A program made the position numbers and the translations under genes. The notes beneath the pieces were generated by a model. The model worked only from the letters and a program-made list of their open reading frames with translations. It ran no database searches and had not been told where the DNA came from. From a bacterium (lineage in GTDB: Bacteria > Patescibacteriota > Minisyncoccia > Minisyncoccales > PEYH01): a stretch of 9,208 nucleotides of DNA. Location of the stretch: positions 1 through 9,208 of the forward strand of contig JAGHAC010000036.1 of assembly GCA_021161645.1 (NCBI GenBank), in the 5' to 3' direction. Within the stretch, counting starts at the first letter, position 1, and every line of letters begins with the position of its first letter. Shown here piece after piece: positions 1 through 5,504 of the stretch.

Positions 1-60
1 GTGCTCAAGAGCGAGACGAGGACTAAGTGAGCGAGCGCGCTGGGCGAGCGAGCGGCTCCT
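1..60. repeat. GC-rich GAGCGAG-type short repeat
   Basis: Forty of these 60 bases are G or C, far above the surrounding AT-rich sequence. The unit GAGCGAG occurs at 9-15, 29-35 and 46-52; the last two copies are part of the longer GAGCGAGCG at 29-37 and 46-54. An 8-base palindrome (AGCGCGCT) lies at 34-41. The stretch lies 20 bases downstream of the dnaK stop codon on the minus strand. It does not form a clean hairpin followed by a T-run, so I do not call it an intrinsic terminator. No convincing protein is encoded; short open frames exist only because the window ends here. It resembles a dispersed intergenic repeat, but copy number cannot be judged from one locus. Confidence 0.5.
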
Positions 61-80
61 GAAAATTACTTGCTGAATAA

Positions 81-1958
81 CTACTTCTCTTTATCTTCTT
101 CCCCTTTTGCCTCACCTTCGTCTTTCTGTGAATCACTTTGAGGACCAGAGTTTCCTTGGGATTTATAAAACTCAGTTCCAATTTTTTGAAGAAGGGAAGA
201 AAGTTCCTCGCTTGCTTTTTTAATATCTTCTATATTATCACCCTCTTTTGCTTTTTTCAAACTCTCCATCTTTTCTTCTAGATTCTTTCTGTCATCTTCT
301 GAAATCTTATCTTTAAAATCGTTTAAAGTTTTTTGAGCAGTATAAATGACAGCATCGGCATTGTTTCGTATCTCTGCCAATTCTTTTTTTCTTTTATCTT
401 CGTCTGCATGCACCTGTGCTTCTCTTTTCATTCTTTCAACTTCTTCGTCGGAAACTCCAACCGATCCTTCAATTCTAATAGATTGGGTTTTTCCTGTTGC
501 TTTATCTTTGGCTGTAACGGTCAAAATACCATTAGCATCAATATCAAAAGTAACTTCAATCTGAGGAACACCTCGTGGTGCCGGAGGAATTCCGTCTAAA
601 ATAAATCTTCCTAAAGATTTGTTATCTTTTGCCATGGGTCTTTCTCCTTGAACAACATGAACCTCAACCGAGGTTTGATTATCAGCTGCAGTAGAAAAAA
701 TCTGAGATTTTGAAGTAGGAATAGTAGTATTCTTAGGAATTAAAATCGTGTTTACTCCTCCTAAGGTTTCGATCCCCAAAGACAAGGGTGTAACATCCAA
801 AAGAAGTACATCTTTAACCTCTCCCTGAAGAATTCCACCCTGAATTGCCGCTCCAATTGCCACTACTTCGTCAGGATTAATATCTTTTCTTGCCTCTCTT
901 CCAAAAGCTTTCTTTATCTCCTCTTGAATTTTAGGCATTCTAGTCTGACCTCCTACTAAAATAATTTCGTTAATTTGATCGGGTTCCAACTTCGCTTCTT
1001 TTAATGTTTTTTTAACTAGATCTATTGATCTGTTAATATATTCCTGAACCATTCCTTCAAGTTGGGCTCTCGTCAATTTATAATAGAGATGTTTTGGACC
1101 CGAGGCATCAGAGGTTATAAAAGGTAAATTAATCTCTGTTTCCACCGCTGAAGAAAGTTCTATTTTGGCTTTTTCTGCCGCCTCTTTTAATCTCTGTAAA
1201 GCCAATGTATCTTTTGAGAGATCGATACCCGAATCTTTTTTAAATTGCTCAACAAGCCAATCAATAATTTTTTGATCAAAATCATCTCCTCCCAAATGAG
1301 TATCCCCATTTGTTGCCAGCACCTCTACAGTATCATCGCCTATCTCTAGAATAGAAATATCAAAAGTGCCACCACCAAAATCATAAACTACAATTTTCTG
1401 ATTTCCTTTTTTGTTTAATCCATAAGCCAAGGCGGCGGCTGTAGGCTCGTTAATAATTCTTCTCACTTTAAAACCTGCTATTTCTCCTGCAAGTTTTGTT
1501 GCTTTTCTTTGAGAATCATCAAAATAGGCAGGACAAGTAATAACTGCTTCTTCGATTTTCTCTCCCAATCTATCCTCAGCATCCTGCTTTAATTTCTGCA
1601 AAATCATTGCCGAGATCTCAAAAGGGTGATACCATTTTTCACCCATTTTAATTTCCACTCCTCCATCAGAAGCTTCTCTGATTTCATAGGGCAAAAGCTT
1701 CAGATCCTTCTGAACTTCTGAATCCGAAAACCTTCTGCCAATTAAACGCTTAGCAGAGAAAATAGTATTCTGAGGATTGGTAATTTGCTGACGTTTGGCA
1801 GTAACTCCTACTAATCTCTCCCCATTATTAGCAATAGCAACAATAGAAGGAGTAACTCTTGACCCTTCTTTATTTTCAATTACCTTTGGTTCACCATCAA
1901 TAATTGTTGCCATTACTGAATTGGTTGTACCTAGATCTATTCCTAAAATTTTTGCCAT
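81..1958 (-). CDS. dnaK: Molecular chaperone DnaK (Hsp70)
   Basis: Cytosolic ATP-dependent Hsp70 chaperone that binds exposed hydrophobic peptides and cycles with DnaJ and the exchange factor GrpE. All 625 residues are in the window, close to the usual length of about 600-640. The nucleotide-binding domain shows phosphate loop 1 (GIDLGTTNS, 6-14), [11 protein letters not shown] (170-180), phosphate loop 2 ([10 protein letters not shown], 191-200) and the adenosine motif [10 protein letters not shown] (333-342). The interdomain linker VLLLDVTP lies at 384-391, the beta substrate-binding domain follows to about 505, and a charged helical lid runs to about 600. The C-terminus is a disordered acidic tail ending EDKEK. 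The start ATG has AGGA 7 bases upstream and matches the family N-terminus [12 protein letters not shown]. It is the last visible gene of the hrcA-grpE-hsp20-dnaK operon and follows a 123-base structured spacer. The stop is TAG. Identification is secure. Confidence 0.98.
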   Translation of the reverse strand: MAKILGIDLGTTNSVMATIIDGEPKVIENKEGSRVTPSIVAIANNGERLVGVTAKRQQITNPQNTIFSAKRLIGRRFSDSEVQKDLKLLPYEIREASDGGVEIKMGEKWYHPFEISAMILQKLKQDAEDRLGEKIEEAVITCPAYFDDSQRKATKLAGEIAGFKVRRIINEPTAAALAYGLNKKGNQKIVVYDFGGGTFDISILEIGDDTVEVLATNGDTHLGGDDFDQKIIDWLVEQFKKDSGIDLSKDTLALQRLKEAAEKAKIELSSAVETEINLPFITSDASGPKHLYYKLTRAQLEGMVQEYINRSIDLVKKTLKEAKLEPDQINEIILVGGQTRMPKIQEEIKKAFGREARKDINPDEVVAIGAAIQGGILQGEVKDVLLLDVTPLSLGIETLGGVNTILIPKNTTIPTSKSQIFSTAADNQTSVEVHVVQGERPMAKDNKSLGRFILDGIPPAPRGVPQIEVTFDIDANGILTVTAKDKATGKTQSIRIEGSVGVSDEEVERMKREAQVHADEDKRKKELAEIRNNADAVIYTAQKTLNDFKDKISEDDRKNLEEKMESLKKAKEGDNIEDIKKASEELSSLLQKIGTEFYKSQGNSGPQSDSQKDEGEAKGEEDKEK

Positions 1959-1965
1959 ATTTTTT

Positions 1966-2019
1966 TCCTACTCAGGCCTCCTTTGAAACTCTTTAAAAGA
2001 GCAACAAAGCGGGCCTGAG
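1966..2019 (-). promoter_or_regulatory. Stem-loop holding the dnaK Shine-Dalgarno (possible RNA thermometer)
   Basis: On the dnaK-sense strand this is a nested hairpin. The outer 8-bp stem pairs 2012-2019 with 1971-1978 (CTCAGGCC with GGCCTGAG). After a 2x2 internal loop, 2005-2009 pairs with 1981-1985 (5 bp). After a 3x3 loop, 1997-2001 pairs with 1989-1993 (5 bp), closed by a 3-base loop. A perfect SD, AAAGGAGG (1984-1977), lies within the stems but 18 bases from the ATG. A second, unpaired AGGA (1969-1966) follows the stem and is 7 bases from the ATG. Stems interrupted by small internal loops next to a ribosome site are typical of heat-sensing leaders, and this is a heat-shock gene. The pairing is read directly; the thermometer role is inferred. 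No T-run follows, so it is not an intrinsic terminator. Confidence 0.55.
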
Positions 2020-2021
2020 AG

Positions 2022-2081
2022 GGATTAGAGTTTCAGTTCCCCGCCCCAGAATTAACTGAGACGGGGTCAGAAACTCTAACC
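2022..2081 (-). repeat. Long inverted repeat in the hsp20-dnaK spacer
   Basis: A perfect 10-bp inverted repeat, TTAGAGTTTC at 2025-2034 and GAAACTCTAA at 2070-2079, encloses a second inner arm pair, CCCCG (2039-2043) with CGGGG (2062-2066). A further GG/CC pair is possible at the outer edge. An alternative inner pairing joins TCAGTT (2033-2038) with AACTGA (2054-2059). The element begins immediately after the hsp20 stop codon and is richer in G and C than its surroundings. It may be an mRNA processing or stability structure, a conformational partner of the dnaK SD hairpin, or a dispersed palindromic repeat. No T-run follows, so intrinsic termination is unlikely. Confidence 0.6.
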
Positions 2082-2516
2082 TTATTTAACCTCTACCTTA
2101 ATCTTTTGACTCTTTGTCTTTTTTGCTTCTTTTTTGGGCATCTCAATTTTAAGAACTCCGTTTTTGTACTCTGCCCGAGCCTTATCACCCTTTACATCGA
2201 CAGGCAATGAAACAACTCTTTTTAGATAGCCAGACTTTATTTCCTTTTTATAGTATCCCTTTCTTTTCTCTTCTTTTTTCTCTTCCTTTTTTGCTTCTAT
2301 CTTTAAAAGATTATCTTCGATAGAAACATTTATGCTTTTAGCATTAATTCCCGGCATTTCAATCTCTGCCACCAGTTTATCTTTTTCTTCATAAAGATCA
2401 ATTCTTGGCTCTTCAATATGCGCCATATCTACCAAGCTTAATTCAGAAAATTGAGATGCCCAATCGTCAAAAGCTTTCTCAATTTCTCTAAAGGGATTGT
2501 ATAATGTTGAAGCCAT
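2082..2516 (-). CDS. Small heat-shock protein, Hsp20/alpha-crystallin family
   Basis: ATP-independent holdase that keeps unfolding cytosolic proteins soluble for the DnaK system. The 144-residue length is typical of bacterial Hsp20 proteins. A short N-terminal arm (1-35) starting MASTLYNPFREIEKAF precedes the alpha-crystallin domain at about 36-127. That domain contains the EIEMPGI strand (51-57) and ends in the signature YKNGVLKIEMPK (117-128). The C-terminal extension holds an I-x-V anchor (IKV, 139-141), which in this family docks into neighbouring subunits to build oligomers. A Lys/Glu-rich stretch (76-92) replaces much of the usual loop between strands. The gene lies 18 bases after grpE with only a weak GGGA upstream of its ATG. 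Its position between grpE and dnaK suggests heat-induced co-expression under HrcA. Confidence 0.94.
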   Translation of the reverse strand: MASTLYNPFREIEKAFDDWASQFSELSLVDMAHIEEPRIDLYEEKDKLVAEIEMPGINAKSINVSIEDNLLKIEAKKEEKKEEKRKGYYKKEIKSGYLKRVVSLPVDVKGDKARAEYKNGVLKIEMPKKEAKKTKSQKIKVEVK

Positions 2517-2534
2517 AAATCCCGAAAACTTGGT

Positions 2535-3086
2535 TTATTTATCGACCTTTTTAAAAACCTTTACTTTGAAAGGACGAAGAATAACATCCCCAACAAGATA
2601 GCCCTTAGTAATAATTTGAGCGATTTTGTGATCTTTTGCAGTATCATCTGTCTCTACAATCTCTACTGCCTCGCAAAAGCGAGGATCAAAATCCATTCCT
2701 TCTTTTATATTGATCTCTTTAATATTAAAATTTTTCAGCAATTCTTCCAATTGTTTTTTTATCCCCAAAAAACCACGAATTATGGGATTATCCGTCAAAT
2801 CCTGAGAAATTTGCTTTTCTGCTCTTTCAAAACTATCCAAAATTTCTATAATTCGGTTCAAGATTTCTATCTGAGTCATCTTTTGAACCTTCTCCATTCT
2901 TTTTTTCTCGTCTTTTTTATAATTAAGAAAATCGGCTCTCTCTCGTTTCCATCCGTTTAAATACTCTTCTCTTTCTTGTGAACATTTCTCTAACTCTTTC
3001 TTTAGGGTTTTTATCTTGTTAATCAGATCTTCCTGGCTCAATTGCTCTTTTTGGACTTCTTCTGATTTATTTCTTTTTTTTGTCAT
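2535..3086 (-). CDS. grpE: Nucleotide exchange factor GrpE
   Basis: Homodimeric cochaperone that releases ADP from DnaK and so resets the chaperone cycle. The 183 residues match the usual family size. A charged, disordered start leads into a long coiled coil (about 18-70), then the helical bundle region (about 72-125, including EILDSFERAE at 81-90). The C-terminal beta-wing carries the conserved MDFDPRFCEAVEIVE (131-145) and GYLVGDVILRPFKVKVFKK (162-180). The ATG follows the hrcA stop codon by only 5 bases and has no recognisable SD, so translation probably depends on coupling to hrcA or on an SD-independent route. It is the second gene of the heat-shock operon. Confidence 0.97.
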   Translation of the reverse strand: MTKKRNKSEEVQKEQLSQEDLINKIKTLKKELEKCSQEREEYLNGWKRERADFLNYKKDEKKRMEKVQKMTQIEILNRIIEILDSFERAEKQISQDLTDNPIIRGFLGIKKQLEELLKNFNIKEINIKEGMDFDPRFCEAVEIVETDDTAKDHKIAQIITKGYLVGDVILRPFKVKVFKKVDK

Positions 3087-3091
3087 AAAAA

Positions 3092-3811
3092 TTATACATT
3101 AAGTTTATTGAATTCATTTAAAAGTTCTGTCATTAAAGAAATATTCTTTTTATAAGACATTCTTTTTGGTCCCAAAAGCGTAAAAACAATTTTTTCACTG
3201 CAATTTTGAGGCTTACAACAAATAAGGGTAAAGTCATCGTATCTATAGAATGGATTTTCCCTGCCTATGAAAATTTTAAGATCGCCATTTACTTCTTTTT
3301 CAATTAAACTTATTTTTTTCTCTACAAAATTTACTACCCCCAAAAATTTCTTACGATATAAGTCATTTTCAAGCTCAGGTTCCAATAAAATTTCTTTCCA
3401 CCCTTCTTCCAGTAAAAAATCTTCTTTTTTTAGATAACCGATAACTAAATTTCTAGTTACCCTTGTAATTTCCTTAAAAATCTTACTTAATGAGTTTTTT
3501 AAATCCTCTTTTGAGGTGATATTTATTTTTATTCTTGGCTTTACTCTCTTGGAAAAATCTCTACTTACTTGCTGAACATAAACCTTATAACCTTTAGTAG
3601 TAGGAATTCTTCCTGCTGAACTGTACGGTTTATAAAGCAACTTCTCTTTTGTTAGTACAAGCATATCATTCCTAATAGTAGCAGAACAAACATTGAGATG
3701 ATATTTTTCCAGCAAATCAAAAGAACTTACCGGCTGAGCGGTCTTTATATATTCCTCAACAAGACATCGAAGTATTATTTTCTGCCTTTCTTTTAGATTA
3801 TTTATAGACAT
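3092..3811 (-). CDS. hrcA: Heat-inducible transcription repressor HrcA, compact form
   Basis: Dimeric repressor that binds CIRCE operators upstream of chaperone genes and loses activity when heat stress occupies the chaperones. The N-terminal winged helix is clear: LKERQKIILRCLVEEYI (6-22), the recognition-helix region SATIRNDM (43-50) and the family motif SSAGRIPTTKGYKVYV (64-79). The C-terminal core retains IGRENPF (182-188) and LGPKRMSY (213-220), matching the family's GxENP and GPxRMxY segments. At 239 residues it is about 100 shorter than the usual 340 or so. The loss falls in the middle (about 85-160), where the GAF-like core and dimerisation insert normally lie, while both ends are intact. 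This points to a compact variant, not a broken gene. It is first in its operon and sits beside a CIRCE site, as expected for autoregulation. Confidence 0.93.
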   Translation of the reverse strand: MSINNLKERQKIILRCLVEEYIKTAQPVSSFDLLEKYHLNVCSATIRNDMLVLTKEKLLYKPYSSAGRIPTTKGYKVYVQQVSRDFSKRVKPRIKINITSKEDLKNSLSKIFKEITRVTRNLVIGYLKKEDFLLEEGWKEILLEPELENDLYRKKFLGVVNFVEKKISLIEKEVNGDLKIFIGRENPFYRYDDFTLICCKPQNCSEKIVFTLLGPKRMSYKKNISLMTELLNEFNKLNV

Positions 3812-3821
3812 CTTACTATAT

Positions 3822-3849
3822 ATTATAATCAGAACTTTTTAGCAGTCAA
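3822..3849 (-). promoter_or_regulatory. Promoter of the hrcA-grpE-hsp20-dnaK operon
   Basis: Reading the minus strand, a -35 box TTGACT (3849-3844) is followed after 16 bases by a perfect -10 box TATAAT (3827-3822). Transcription would then start near 3815, only about 3-5 bases before the hrcA ATG at 3811. No SD precedes that ATG. The -35 box lies inside the CIRCE operator, so bound HrcA would directly block RNA polymerase. Confidence 0.7.
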
Positions 3850-3865
3850 TACTTCTAATTGCTAA
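3839..3865. promoter_or_regulatory. CIRCE operator (HrcA binding site)
   Basis: The sequence reads TTAGCAGTC-N9-AATTGCTAA. The known CIRCE consensus is TTAGCACTC-N9-GAGTGCTAA. The left arm matches 8 of 9 positions, the right arm 7 of 9, and the spacer is exactly 9 bases. The outermost six bases of each arm are perfectly complementary. It lies 27 bases upstream of hrcA and overlaps the -35 box of the operon promoter. It is 67 bases from the divergent glycosyltransferase gene, so any effect there is less certain. Confidence 0.85.
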
Positions 3866-3915
3866 ACTATTGTGAATAATTTTTAAGTAAACAGTTTCCG
3901 AAATTAAGCGTCTTA

Positions 3916-3924
3916 TGATAAAAT
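3916..3924 (+). promoter_or_regulatory. Possible extended -10 promoter of the glycosyltransferase pair
   Basis: TG-A-TAAAAT (3916-3924) fits an extended -10 element, and an overlapping TATGAT lies at 3914-3919. The best -35 match is poor (TTTCCG at 3895-3900, 18-base spacer), which extended -10 promoters tolerate. The predicted start is near 3926-3931, leaving almost no leader before the ATG at 3933. Confidence 0.45.
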
Positions 3925-3932
3925 AGAATAAT

Positions 3933-5495
3933 ATGAACCAAAAACAAAAAATCTATCTGGTTTTTGTTTTGATAATTATTTTGGCAATATTTTTCCGTTT
4001 TTGGCAGATTAATAAAGCTCCCTTGGGGCTTTATCCAGATGAAGCAATTAATGCCAATGACGCTATAACAAGTCCGGGTAAGGTTTTTTATCCTGAAAAT
4101 AATGGAAGAGAAGGACTTTTTATAAATCTTGTCTATTTATTTTTCTCCCTTTTTGGCATCTCAATAACAACTCTGCGAATTGTGCCGGCAATCTTTGGTT
4201 CCCTGACAGTTCTGGGAACTTTTCTTTTAACTAAAGAACTGTTTTTTAATCATCAAAAACGAGATCTTATTGCCTTATTAAGCTCATTTTTTCTGGCTGT
4301 TTCTTTCTGGCATATCAATTTCTCGAGAATAGCATTCAGAGCCGTGCTTCTTCCTTTTTGTCTGGTTTTTACTTTTTATTTTCTCTTAAGAGCAAAGAGG
4401 GTATTTAATCAAAACAAAAAAACCGGCTTACTTTTTGCCTCAATCGGAGGAATGTTTTACGGCTTAGGATTCTATACCTATATTCCTGTACGTCTTTCTC
4501 CTTTAATATTCCTGGCTTTTATCTTTCTAATAATAAACAGAAAACAAAGATTGTCTTTAATAAAATTGATAACTGTCTTTCTTTTCGTTGCTTTCATCAT
4601 TGCTTTACCGATAGGAATTTATTTCCTGAACTATCCTCAAAATTTTATCTCACGAGCCCAAGGTGTTTCTATATTTTCAAGTCAAAATCCTATCAAAGCT
4701 TTTATTCACAGCTTATTTGTTCACTTAGGAATGTTTGTCTTTAAAGGAGACCAAAACTGGAGACACAATTATCCTCAAAAAACAGAGGTTTTGCCCTTAT
4801 TGGGTATTTTGTTATATGTGGCTCTGATCTTTGGTTTCCTCAAACTAATAAAAGCCCTAAAAGAAAAAAATTGGAACGAGAGCTTCCTGTTCGCTTTTCT
4901 TTTTCTTTGGTTCTTTACGCTAATTTTGGGTGGTGCTTTGACCTATGAAGGTATTCCGCACGCACTTAGAACTATCGGAATTGTTCCCGTAGTTTATATC
5001 TTTATTGGTTGGATTGTAGCTGAAATATTTTTGTTTTTAAAAAAACATCAAAAAGAAAAGCTTGGCTGGATAATTATTGGAGCAATTGTTATTTACTCTT
5101 TGACGCTGAATTTTTATTGGTATTTTATCAAATGGGCAAAAGATCCAAATATGCCGGGCGCCTTTACATATAATTTTGTAAAAATAGGAGAATATATTAA
5201 TAAACTACCCGATAGTGTTAATAAATATGTAATCGTCAACGAAACCGGTGTACCTGTTCCCTACCCTGACGGTATTCCAATGCCTGCACAAACAATAATG
5301 TTTATGGAGAGATCAAAATATCATAAGTTGCGCGCTATTTATCTTAAACCCGGAGAAATAAACCAAATTAAAGAAGGTTCACTTGTTGTCTTAATGAAAT
5401 ATGATAAGAATATTTTAAATCAATTAAGGTCAAGATTTCCAAAAGGTCATTCTCAAACCAAAAATTCCATAACCACTTTCATACTTCCAAATTAA
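3933..5495 (+). CDS. Multi-pass membrane glycosyltransferase, GT39/PMT-like (GT-C fold)
   Basis: Probable polyprenyl-phosphate-sugar-dependent glycosyltransferase that moves a sugar onto protein or lipid on the outer face of the membrane. The 520 residues begin with a transmembrane helix (about 7-24) followed by the short loop PLGLYPDEAINANDA (30-44). Asp36-Glu37 sits where GT-C enzymes carry the catalytic acidic pair. About a dozen hydrophobic spans follow to about residue 397, and a soluble C-terminal domain of about 120 residues faces away from the bilayer core. GDQNWRHNYP (272-281) lies in a large loop. The next gene, of the same broad class, starts 9 bases after the stop, so the two are probably co-transcribed and may act in one pathway. 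The acceptor and sugar cannot be told from sequence. There is no SD before the ATG. ArnT-like or protein O-mannosyltransferase-like roles are both possible. Confidence 0.82.
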   Translation: MNQKQKIYLVFVLIIILAIFFRFWQINKAPLGLYPDEAINANDAITSPGKVFYPENNGREGLFINLVYLFFSLFGISITTLRIVPAIFGSLTVLGTFLLTKELFFNHQKRDLIALLSSFFLAVSFWHINFSRIAFRAVLLPFCLVFTFYFLLRAKRVFNQNKKTGLLFASIGGMFYGLGFYTYIPVRLSPLIFLAFIFLIINRKQRLSLIKLITVFLFVAFIIALPIGIYFLNYPQNFISRAQGVSIFSSQNPIKAFIHSLFVHLGMFVFKGDQNWRHNYPQKTEVLPLLGILLYVALIFGFLKLIKALKEKNWNESFLFAFLFLWFFTLILGGALTYEGIPHALRTIGIVPVVYIFIGWIVAEIFLFLKKHQKEKLGWIIIGAIVIYSLTLNFYWYFIKWAKDPNMPGAFTYNFVKIGEYINKLPDSVNKYVIVNETGVPVPYPDGIPMPAQTIMFMERSKYHKLRAIYLKPGEINQIKEGSLVVLMKYDKNILNQLRSRFPKGHSQTKNSITTFILPN

Positions 5496-5504
5496 TAAAA
5501 ACTT

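Noticed and set aside
1..80. Start of dnaJ downstream of dnaK
   Set aside because: The short GC-rich sequence shows no J-domain residues in any frame; dnaJ may lie further left but cannot be supported here.
333..599. Plus-strand open frames opposite dnaK (333-599, 346-564, 1795-1986)
   Set aside because: They are antisense shadows of a well-conserved dnaK and their translations show no recognisable domain.
2022..2081. Intrinsic terminator separating hsp20 from dnaK
   Set aside because: The stem is strong, but no T-run follows on the operon strand, and no separate dnaK promoter with good -35 and -10 boxes was seen.
2616..2960. Plus-strand open frame opposite grpE
   Set aside because: Its Phe-, Ile- and Ser-rich translation is what the complement of Lys- and Glu-rich GrpE codons gives.
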